Part shown: piece by piece, positions 17,863 through 24,739 of the stretch
Position numbering within the stretch: the stretch's first letter is position 1
Layout: every line of letters begins with the position of its first letter
From: Lysobacter enzymogenes
Lineage (GTDB): Bacteria > Pseudomonadota > Gammaproteobacteria > Xanthomonadales > Xanthomonadaceae
Direction: 5' to 3'
Length of the DNA: 64,000 bases
NCBI RefSeq assembly: GCF_023617245.1
Contig: NZ_CP067396.1
Span: 2,728,001 to 2,792,000 of the forward strand
The notes under the pieces: model-generated
Database searches by the model: none
Told to the model about the DNA's origin: nothing
The model's input: the letters and a program-made list of their open reading frames with translations, nothing else
Position numbers and translations under genes: made by a program

Positions 17863-18957
17863 ATGGCGAAGGTCAGTCTGCAGCATCTGCGCAAGGTCTA
17901 TCCCAACGGCTACGTCGGCGTCGCCGACGCCAGCTTCGACATCGCCGACGGCGAACTGCTGGTGCTGGTCGGTCCGTCGGGCTGCGGCAAGTCGACCCTG
18001 CTGCGGATGATCGCCGGGCTGGAAACCATCAGCGGCGGCGAATTGCGCATCGGCGAGCGCCTGGTCAACCAGGTGCCGCCGAAAGACCGCGACATCGCCA
18101 TGGTGTTCCAGAGCTATGCGCTGTACCCGCACATGACCGTGGCCGAGAACCTCGGTTTCGGCCTGAAACTGCGCGGCCTGGGCAAGGCCGAGATCGCCCG
18201 CCAGGTCGGCGAGGCGGCGGCGATGCTGGAACTGGAGCCGTTGCTGGAGCGCAAGCCGGCCGCGCTGTCGGGCGGCCAGCGCCAGCGCGTCGCGCTCGGC
18301 CGCGCGCTGGTGCGCAAGGCGCAGGTGTTCCTGCTCGACGAGCCGCTGTCCAATCTCGACGCCAAGCTGCGCATGACCATGCGGGTGGAGATCGCGCGCC
18401 TGCACCGCCAACTCGGCACCACCATGGTCTACGTCACCCACGACCAGGTCGAGGCGATGACCCTCGGCCATCGCATCGTGGTGATGAAGGAAGGCAAGAT
18501 CCAGCAGATCGACACGCCGATGGAACTCTACAACCGGCCGGTCAACCTGTTCGTGGCGACCTTCCTCGGCAGCCCCAAGATGAATGTCCTGTGGGGGCCG
18601 GTGGTCGAGCGCGACGACGGCCTGCACCTGCAGATCGGCGAGGGCGTGCAGCTGCGCCTGCGCCCGCAGGGCGAACTGCTGGAGAAGGTGCGCGGCTACC
18701 TCGGCCGCGAGCTGATGGTCGGCCTGCGCCCGGAGGACCTGCATCTGGCCGACGCCGGGCCCGACACCCTGCCGGCCAAGGTCGAAGTGGTCGAGCCGGT
18801 CGGCAACGAGGCCTTCCTCAACCTCGGCTGCGGCGGCTGCGACCTGGTCGTGCGGCTGCCGCCGTTCCACCTGCCGCAGGCCGGCGACACCGTGCACCTG
18901 TCGTATGCGGCCGAGCGCATGCATTTCTTCGATCGCCAGAGCGAGTTGCGGTTGTAG
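17863..18957 (+). CDS. CUT1 sugar ABC transporter ATPase (MalK/UgpC/MsmX type)
   Basis: A 364-residue ATP-binding subunit that energises sugar import. Walker A is GPSGCGKST (residues 37-45), the signature LSGGQRQRVALGRALVRK, Walker B VFLLDEPLSNLDAKLR, and the switch histidine YVTHDQVEAMT. The C-terminal third (about 240-364) is the TOBE/OB regulatory region with VGLRPEDLHLAD. ATG 17863 is chosen because GGGAGAA lies just before it; an in-frame ATG at 17830 lacks a ribosome-binding site. The binding protein and permeases at 6771-9915 have no ATPase of their own, and both share a LacI-type operator, so this is the probable partner. MsmX-type ATPases may also serve several transporters. Confidence 0.92.
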   Translation: MAKVSLQHLRKVYPNGYVGVADASFDIADGELLVLVGPSGCGKSTLLRMIAGLETISGGELRIGERLVNQVPPKDRDIAMVFQSYALYPHMTVAENLGFGLKLRGLGKAEIARQVGEAAAMLELEPLLERKPAALSGGQRQRVALGRALVRKAQVFLLDEPLSNLDAKLRMTMRVEIARLHRQLGTTMVYVTHDQVEAMTLGHRIVVMKEGKIQQIDTPMELYNRPVNLFVATFLGSPKMNVLWGPVVERDDGLHLQIGEGVQLRLRPQGELLEKVRGYLGRELMVGLRPEDLHLADAGPDTLPAKVEVVEPVGNEAFLNLGCGGCDLVVRLPPFHLPQAGDTVHLSYAAERMHFFDRQSELRL

Positions 18958-19004
18958 GCGCCGGCGTGAGCGTCCAAGGCGAAGAATCGGAAGCGAAAAT
19001 CGAA

Positions 19005-19098
19005 ATGGGTTCCGGCTTTCGCCGGAATGACGGTGAGTGGGGAGCCCCGCTGAGGCCGCTCCGTCCTACCCGTCATTCCGGCGAAAGCCGGAACCCAT
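19005..19098. repeat. Dispersed hairpin repeat, family A, copy 3
   Basis: Arms at 19005-19032 and 19071-19098 are complementary over 28 bp with a 38-nt loop, but the two arms are in the opposite order to copies 1 and 2 (rightward arm first). It lies between the convergent ATPase and TetR genes and may act as a two-way terminator. Confidence 0.9.
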
Positions 19099-19159
19099 CT
19101 TGACGTTCGCTCTTCGATCTTCCGCCGCGGCAACCCGCGACGGTTCCCGAACCCGTCGC

Positions 19160-19948
19160 TCACATCTCCATCGTCTCCACCGCCCACGGCGGCAACACCC
19201 CCGGCGGCTTGCCCGCGCCCAGCGCCTGCGCGTCGGCCGCAGCCGCGGCGTCGTCGGCCAGCAGCACCACGCGCTCGACCTGGGCGATCTGCTCGCGGTC
19301 GCCGAACGGCGCGGTCAGGGTCGGCGAGATCAGGCTGATCAGGCGCGCCAGCATCAGCGCGTCGCTGACTTTCTCGCCCATGCACAAGGACGCGATCAGC
19401 TCGTCCAGGCTCTCCCCGGCCAGCAACCCCGACAGCGCCTTAAGGCACAGGTGCAGGCGCATGCCCAATTCGTTGCGCGAGACCTGCGGCAGGGCCCGCG
19501 CGAACGCTTCGAAGAAGCGGCCGAAGATCGGCTGGTAGTGTTCGCGCAGGTAGTTGCGCACGAACGGCGAGGGATCGCTGTAGACCCGCCCGAGCAGGCG
19601 CACGAAGCCGCTGCCGTCCTCGCTGGCGCGGCTCATGCGCAGCGCCGGCACGAACAGCGCGCTCAGCACCGCCGAGGCGTCCATGCCGTCGCTGCCGTAG
19701 CGCCGCTCGCACGCGGCCAGCAGGCGCAGGCGTTCCTGGTTGAGCCGGTCCAGGCGCGAGTGCAGCAGCGCCTGCATCAGCCCTTCCTTGCCGCCGAAGT
19801 GGTAGTTGACCGCAGCCAGGTTGGTGCCGGCCAGGGTGGTGATCTGGCGCAGCGACATGGCTTCGAAGCCGTGTTCGACGAACAGCGCCTCGGCGGCTTC
19901 GAGCAGGCGCGCCTTGGTGTGGCCCGCGTTGAGGATTTGCTTGCTCAT
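19160..19948 (-). CDS. TetR-family transcriptional regulator
   Basis: The protein has 262 residues. The N-terminal TetR DNA-binding domain is clear: TKARLLEAAEALFVEHGFEAMSLRQITTLAGTNLAAVNYHFGGKEGLMQALL (in pieces, about residues 11-62). The long helical ligand domain (about 75-220) resembles the PsrA/YbiH-like branch (YSDPSPFVRNYLREHYQPIFGRFFEAFARALP). In relatives such regulators respond to fatty-acid-type ligands; no fatty acid gene is adjacent here, so the target is unknown. It converges with the ABC ATPase gene and is divergent from the lipoprotein gene at 20475. Confidence 0.85.
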   Translation of the reverse strand: MSKQILNAGHTKARLLEAAEALFVEHGFEAMSLRQITTLAGTNLAAVNYHFGGKEGLMQALLHSRLDRLNQERLRLLAACERRYGSDGMDASAVLSALFVPALRMSRASEDGSGFVRLLGRVYSDPSPFVRNYLREHYQPIFGRFFEAFARALPQVSRNELGMRLHLCLKALSGLLAGESLDELIASLCMGEKVSDALMLARLISLISPTLTAPFGDREQIAQVERVVLLADDAAAAADAQALGAGKPPGVLPPWAVETMEM

Positions 19949-20474
19949 TCAAAGGCTTGCGCCGGACTCTCCGAGGGCGGTCGCGCTTCGGCGGGGGCCG
20001 CCGCGCGGGTCGGTCAAACGATCGCGACGATTGTCACGGCGCTTTCTGGCATACGCGCGACAGCGAATCACGCTGCGTCGCAATATCGCATGAGTTCAGG
20101 CGCGATCACATCGCGGTTGTGAGCGTGGGCACGCCCGCGGCTTTGCCCGGCTGGGCGAAAACGCGCGCGGCGCGAGCGCGGCGGACCGTGGCCGGCGACA
20201 TCCGGCGACGGCGGCGGCAACGCCGGCGCGCGCTGCGTCTGGTTCGGCGATGCACGCTGCATGCGCGCACGATCGGCTCCGCTGGCGCCTGGATCGCCGC
20301 ATACAGGTTGAGTCTTGTCGCCGATTGCGTGCAAACTGAGGGCGAGTGTTCCGGCGACACTCGCGCGCGGCAGCAATCGGCGGCAGGCAATGGGCGGCAG
20401 GTAATGGGGAATTGCCCGCGCCGCCGCCGCATCGTCCCGGCGAAGCCGGTGGCCGGAACCTTGGAGGGACCCCG
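19949..20474. other. Divergent gap between TetR gene and lipoprotein gene
   Basis: 526 bp without a supported gene; open frames here have atypical Arg-rich composition. It should contain promoters for both flanking genes. GGAGGGACCCCG just before 20475 is the ribosome-binding site of the lipoprotein gene. No TetR palindrome stood out by eye. Confidence 0.45.
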
Positions 20475-21131
20475 ATGGACAAACCGTCCGCGCCCGGCCG
20501 TCGCCCGGCGCCGCTGCCGCCCTCGCGGGCCGCGGCGCGCCGCGTCCGCGCCGTGGCCGCGCTGCTTGCCCTATTCGCCGCAACAGGATGCCAAACCGCC
20601 ATGTCCAGCACCGCCGCACCCGATCCGTCCGCAGGCGCGCAAGCCGCCGCCGCGCAATGGCCGCTGCGTTTCCAGCGCCACCGCTTCGGCGGCTTCTGCT
20701 TCGATACCTGGGGCTGCAGCATCGTCTACAACGGTTTCCCGCACGGCCAGGAGGATCGCGAGCGGCAGAGCGCGTCCGCGGCCTCGTTCGGCGCCGCCTA
20801 CCCGCAGCGGATGAAGGCCGCGCACCTGGACATCGCCAACTTCCCCGGCCCGGCCGAGGTCACCTGGCGCGCCAAGGACAAGAGCGAGCACCGCGCCAGC
20901 ATCGACATCGCCGCGATTTTCGCCGACGGGCTGGTGCGGCATGAAGTCGCGCGCGAGGACATGGCCGAGGGCGTGAGCCTCAACGACCCGGAAATCATCC
21001 TGGAAGTGAACGACCGCACCATCAACGTCTACATGCGCAGCATGATCGCGTTGAAGCGGCCGCGCGATCCGGCCAATCCCAACAGCAACTTCCGCGCCGA
21101 CCTGGTGCGGGTGTTCTCGCAGACCTACTGA
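20475..21131 (+). CDS. Putative lipoprotein, possible immunity protein of the DUF2235 module
   Basis: A 218-residue protein with a basic N-region, a hydrophobic stretch and a lipobox (LFAATGC, Cys at about 38). The mature part has FGGFCFDTWGCSIVYNGFPHG near the N-terminus (two Cys) and DPEIILEVNDRTINVYM near the C-terminus; it was not assigned to a characterised family. A periplasm-facing lipoprotein encoded just before a phospholipase-like gene is the usual arrangement of immunity proteins for antibacterial lipase effectors in Xanthomonadaceae, hence the inference. The start at ATG 20475 is supported by GGAGGG upstream. The next gene begins about 140 bp downstream. Confidence 0.65.
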   Translation: MDKPSAPGRRPAPLPPSRAAARRVRAVAALLALFAATGCQTAMSSTAAPDPSAGAQAAAAQWPLRFQRHRFGGFCFDTWGCSIVYNGFPHGQEDRERQSASAASFGAAYPQRMKAAHLDIANFPGPAEVTWRAKDKSEHRASIDIAAIFADGLVRHEVAREDMAEGVSLNDPEIILEVNDRTINVYMRSMIALKRPRDPANPNSNFRADLVRVFSQTY

Positions 21132-21270
21132 CCGCCGCCGCGCGCCGCCGGCCGGCGCGGGCGGCACCCGATCAGTCGTACGCGGCGCGCACCGGCGCCG
21201 CGATCACGCCGCGACAGGCCGCCCGCCGGGCGCCGCGCGGCACCGCATGCAGGATCAAGGAGAGTTCGCG

Positions 21271-22797
21271 ATGGGCGGTGGCAAGAATCCCGATGGAGTG
21301 AGGACCGATCCGGCCAACCAGCAGCAGATGGACAGCTACGTCCAGGCCAGCCAGGCGCTGTCGCAGCTGCAGGCGCCGGTGCTGCTGGATTCGGCCGACC
21401 CGCATTCGCGCATGTTCGTGGCCTGCTTCGACGGCACCGGCAACAGCATGTACGGCACCGACCCGAAGAACCACACCAACGTGGCCGACGTCGCCAAGCA
21501 GCTGCAGAACGGGCTGCACGCCAACATCGGCGTCGGCTACGTCGAAGGCCCGGGCACCCAGAGCGGCTGGTACGAGCGCACCGTCGACGGCGCCACCGGC
21601 CGCAGCTTCGATCCGCGCCTGGAGAAGATGTACGCGCAGTTCATCGAGCAGGCCAAGGAATGGAAGGCCGAGGACCCGCAGGCGAAGATCAGCCTGGCCG
21701 GCATCGGCTACAGCCGCGGCGCCGAGCAGGAGGCCGCGTTCTCGCGCCTGGTCCACGAGCGCGGCATCCAGGACCCGGCCGGCGCGGTCTACGTCAAGGA
21801 CAAGGACGGCAACATCACCGCGCCTCCGACCTACCGCAACGCGCCGCTGGAGCCGCCGGGACAGGTCGCGCAGGCGGTCGGCCTGTTCGATCCGGTCGGC
21901 ACCGGCGAGCCGCGCAAGCACGACCGGCGCCTGCCGCCGTCGGTGATGTCCGGCTTCCAGGTCACCGCCCAGGACGAGCGCCGCGACCAGTTCAAGTCGA
22001 CCAGCATCCTGCGCGAGGGGCATACCGAGGACCAGCGCTTCCTCAACGTCACCGTCGGCGGCGCGCACAGCAACATCGGCGGCAGCTACGAGCTCAACGG
22101 CCTGTCGATCCGCAGCGGCAACCTGATGGTGGACTACCTCAACAGCCTCAGCGACCAGCCCTACCTGCAAAAGCGCGCCGAGCCGAACGATCCCAAGCTC
22201 AACGTGGTGCACCGCTCCGACCAGCACCAGGTCTTCTACACCACCTTCGGCTTCCGCGACGGCGAGCGCGACCGGATCGAGACGGTCGCGAGCAAGCAGC
22301 AGGTCAAGGACCACAGCGTCGCCGATCCGAACCGCAAGGAAGCCATCGACGAGGACATGAGCGCGCGCTTCGCGCGCCGGCCGGTGCCGATCGGGCCGGC
22401 GCCGGGCGGCCAGGAACCCGCTATCGTCCAGGGCGGGCTCAGGGCGCAGGGACCGGCCGCGCTGGGCCAGGGCGGCACCGCGCAGGGCAACGATTTCGAG
22501 CGCAACTTCGCCCGCATGATCGACGCCGCGCGCAACGGCGATGCCGCCGCGTTCCGCGACGCCACCCGCGATCACGCCCAGGCGCCGGAAACCCAGAACT
22601 GGCTGCAGGCCGGGCGCGAGCGCTACCAGCAGCTCAACGCCGAGCAGGCGCAACCGCCGCAGCAAGCGCAGCCGCAGCAGCAAGCGCAGCCGCAGCAGGC
22701 GCAGGCGCGGCAGCAACCCGATCCGGCGGACGCGCAGCGGCTGCCGCCGCCGCAGCCCGACGCTCCGGCGCAGCCGCCGCGCGCACCGGGCCTGTGA
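21271..22797 (+). CDS. DUF2235 (Tle1-like) phospholipase/hydrolase, putative effector
   Basis: The protein has 508 residues. The alpha/beta-hydrolase core of DUF2235 is clear: FVACFDGTGNSMYGTD near residue 49, the nucleophile elbow GIGYSRGAEQ with Ser148 in GxSxG, GLFDPVGTGEPR with a candidate acid Asp, and NVTVGGAHSNIGGSY with the catalytic His. Tle1-type phospholipases of type VI secretion belong to this family. No signal peptide is seen, as expected for an effector exported by a contact-dependent system. The C-terminus (about 455-508) is Gln/Pro/Ala-rich. The start at 21271 is preferred over 21247 because AAGGAGA precedes it at good distance. No secretion-system genes are in the window. 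The stop overlaps the next gene (TGATG). Confidence 0.8.
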   Translation: MGGGKNPDGVRTDPANQQQMDSYVQASQALSQLQAPVLLDSADPHSRMFVACFDGTGNSMYGTDPKNHTNVADVAKQLQNGLHANIGVGYVEGPGTQSGWYERTVDGATGRSFDPRLEKMYAQFIEQAKEWKAEDPQAKISLAGIGYSRGAEQEAAFSRLVHERGIQDPAGAVYVKDKDGNITAPPTYRNAPLEPPGQVAQAVGLFDPVGTGEPRKHDRRLPPSVMSGFQVTAQDERRDQFKSTSILREGHTEDQRFLNVTVGGAHSNIGGSYELNGLSIRSGNLMVDYLNSLSDQPYLQKRAEPNDPKLNVVHRSDQHQVFYTTFGFRDGERDRIETVASKQQVKDHSVADPNRKEAIDEDMSARFARRPVPIGPAPGGQEPAIVQGGLRAQGPAALGQGGTAQGNDFERNFARMIDAARNGDAAAFRDATRDHAQAPETQNWLQAGRERYQQLNAEQAQPPQQAQPQQQAQPQQAQARQQPDPADAQRLPPPQPDAPAQPPRAPGL

Positions 22798-23402
22798 TGA
22801 GCGGGCAGGGCTATTACGCGGAGACTCCCGTGCAGGACGCGCAAGACCTGAAACGACTGGCCGCGGACCTCGCGGTGTTCGCCCAGCACCTGCAGGAACA
22901 AAGCGAGCGCGCGGTCCAGCACGTGGACCGCAGCGCCGACGAACTGCATCGCGCCGCGATCGGCATGGGCGCCGGCGCCCAGGAGCTGGCCCAGCAGTTG
23001 ATCGGCGTGGTCCAGAACCAGGCCCACGAAGCCATCGGCCGCGGCGTCGAGCAGGCCTTCGGCAGCGCCGGCGCGCAGCTGCGCGAGAGCGTCGAGCTGA
23101 CCCAGCGCGCGGCCAAGGCGCTGGAAGACCAGCGCATGGCGCTGGAGCGTTCGCAGCAGATCCTGTTGTACAAGGCGGTGCTGGCGCTGCTGGTCGGCTC
23201 GATCCTGGCGGTCGGCGGCAGCTGGTTCTACATCCACAAGTCGATGCGCGAGATCCAGCGCGCCGACTTCGCCCGCGACATCGTCGAGGCCACCCGCAAC
23301 GGCGCGCTGACCCGTTGCGACGGCGCCCTGTGCGCGCGCGCCGGCGGCAAGCGGGTCGGCCCCAAGGGCGAGTACGTGCTGCTGGAAGAACCGAAGAAAT
23401 AG
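22797..23402 (+). CDS. Coiled-coil single-pass membrane protein, third gene of the DUF2235 module
   Basis: The 201-residue protein was not recognised as a named family. The first two thirds (about 10-120) are a long Gln/Glu/Ala-rich helix with heptad-like spacing (AVFAQHLQEQSERAVQHVDR, RAAKALEDQRMALERSQQ), followed by one transmembrane segment (VLALLVGSILAVGGSWFYI, about 130-148) and a short tail with two Cys (LTRCDGALCARAGG). The ATG shares a base with the TGA of the DUF2235 gene, so the two are translationally coupled. It may help protect against or deliver the hydrolase, but the sequence does not say which. Confidence 0.7.
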   Translation: MSGQGYYAETPVQDAQDLKRLAADLAVFAQHLQEQSERAVQHVDRSADELHRAAIGMGAGAQELAQQLIGVVQNQAHEAIGRGVEQAFGSAGAQLRESVELTQRAAKALEDQRMALERSQQILLYKAVLALLVGSILAVGGSWFYIHKSMREIQRADFARDIVEATRNGALTRCDGALCARAGGKRVGPKGEYVLLEEPKK

Positions 23403-23411
23403 ATCGCCCCC

Positions 23412-23510
23412 CTGTAGGAGCGACGCGAGTCGCGACCGCGACAACGCAGCTACGACGACAGTCACGGCGTAGTTGCGTTGTCGCGGTCGCGACTCGCGTC
23501 GCTCCTACAG
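23412..23510. repeat. Dispersed hairpin repeat, family C, copy 1
   Basis: Two 42-bp arms (23412-23453 and 23469-23510), starting CTGTAGGAGCGACGCGAGTC and ending GACTCGCGTCGCTCCTACAG, pair with a single mismatch over a 15-nt loop. It begins 9 bp after the stop of the previous gene and could end its transcript. Relatives are at 34223-34436, 44235-44371, 55887-55981 and 62604-62691; this copy uses GACGCGAGTC where the others have GGCGCGAGCC. Confidence 0.92.
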
Positions 23511-23562
23511 GCGCCGCCGCGGCGCGCTCGCTGCCGCCGCCGGCCTGCGCTAGGCTGCGGCG

Positions 23563-24615
23563 ATGAACGCCAGCGCCTCATCCATCGCCCCCGCGACGAT
23601 CCTGATCACCGGCGGCACCGGCTTCCTCGGCAGCCGCTGCATCGCCCAGGCTCTCGCCGCCGGCCACCGCGTGCGCGCCACGGTTCGCGATCCCGCGCGC
23701 GAGCCGCAGCTGCGCGCGGCGCTGGCGCGCGCGGGCGTCGACGCCGGCGACCGGCTCAGCCTGCACGCCGCCGACCTGCGCCGCGACGAGGGCTGGTCCG
23801 CCGCGGCGGCCGGTTGCGACTACGCCCTGCACGTGGCCTCGCCGTTCCCTGCCGAGATTCCGCGCGACGAGAACGAACTGATCGCGCCGGCGCGTGAGGG
23901 CACGTTGCGGGTCCTGCGCGCCGCGCGCGACGCCGGCCTGCGCCGGGTGGTGCTGACCTCGTCCTTCGCCGCGGTCGGCTACGGCCATCCGCCGCGCCCG
24001 GCGCCGTTCGACGAAAGCGTGTGGAGCGACACCGCCGCGCCGCTGGCGCCCTACGTCAAGTCCAAGACCCTGGCCGAGCGCGCCGCCTGGGAATTCGTCG
24101 CCGGCGAGGGCGGCGGATTGGAGCTGGCCGTGGTCAATCCGGTCGGCATCTTCGGCCCGGTGCTCAGCGACGACTACGCGACCTCGATCCTGCTGGTGAA
24201 GCGGCTGCTCGACGGCGCCTTGCCGGGCGCGCCGAAACTGCATTTCGGCGTGGTCGACGTGCGCGACGTCGCCGACCTGCACCTGCGCGCGATGACCGAC
24301 CCGGCCGCGCGCGGCGAACGCTTCCTCGCCACCGCCGGCGATTTCCTCAGCGTGAGCGAGATGGCCGCGCTGCTGCGGCGCAACCTCGGCGTGGCCGCGC
24401 GCAAGGCGCCCACGCGCGAACTGCCGAACTGGCTGGTGCGCCTGGCCGCGCTGGCCGACCCGGCGGTGCGGCAGATCGTGCCGGACCTGGGCAATCGCAA
24501 GAACGCCAGCAACGCCAAGGCCAAACGCGTGCTCGGCTGGAACCCGCGCAGCGCCGAAGAGGCGTTGGTGGCGACCGCGCGCAGCCTGATCGAACTGGGC
24601 GTGGTGCGCGGCTGA
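23563..24615 (+). CDS. NAD(P)-dependent epimerase/reductase (extended SDR, dihydroflavonol-reductase-like)
   Basis: The 350-residue protein belongs to the extended short-chain dehydrogenases. The cofactor motif TGGTGFLG is at residues 16-23. The catalytic YxxxK is Y164-VKS-K168, with Ser/Thr in LTSSFAAVGYG (131-141) completing the triad. The pattern LHVASPFP after the third strand is typical of dihydroflavonol 4-reductase/cinnamoyl-CoA-reductase-like members, and bacterial versions reduce diverse carbonyl or aldehyde substrates. The substrate cannot be told. It stands alone between two hairpin repeats. Confidence 0.88.
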   Translation: MNASASSIAPATILITGGTGFLGSRCIAQALAAGHRVRATVRDPAREPQLRAALARAGVDAGDRLSLHAADLRRDEGWSAAAAGCDYALHVASPFPAEIPRDENELIAPAREGTLRVLRAARDAGLRRVVLTSSFAAVGYGHPPRPAPFDESVWSDTAAPLAPYVKSKTLAERAAWEFVAGEGGGLELAVVNPVGIFGPVLSDDYATSILLVKRLLDGALPGAPKLHFGVVDVRDVADLHLRAMTDPAARGERFLATAGDFLSVSEMAALLRRNLGVAARKAPTRELPNWLVRLAALADPAVRQIVPDLGNRKNASNAKAKRVLGWNPRSAEEALVATARSLIELGVVRG

Positions 24616-24635
24616 TCCGTGGGCGGGACGGCGTT

Positions 24636-24719
24636 TGTGGGAGGGGCTTCAGCCCCGATGCTTTTGTCTCAGATCGCCGAAACCTGAAAAGAGAGCATCG
24701 GGGCTGACGCCCCTCCCAC
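24636..24719. repeat. Dispersed hairpin repeat, family B, copy 3
   Basis: The left arm TGTGGGAGGGGCTTCAGCCC and the right arm GGGGCTGACGCCCCTCCCAC, with CAGATCGCCG in the spacer, match the family B copies at 13431 and 13579. It separates the convergent SDR and TerD-related genes. Confidence 0.85.
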
Positions 24720-24739
24720 CAAAGCCGGGCCGCCGGGCG

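Noticed and set aside
20106..20470. Several overlapping open frames between the TetR and lipoprotein genes
   Set aside because: All are Arg/Ala-rich, lack start signals and overlap each other; typical of non-coding GC-rich DNA.
23412..23510. Long hairpin as possible attachment site or insertion sequence end
   Set aside because: No integrase or transposase gene and no target duplication nearby. The same element recurs in several intergenic places as a dispersed repeat.
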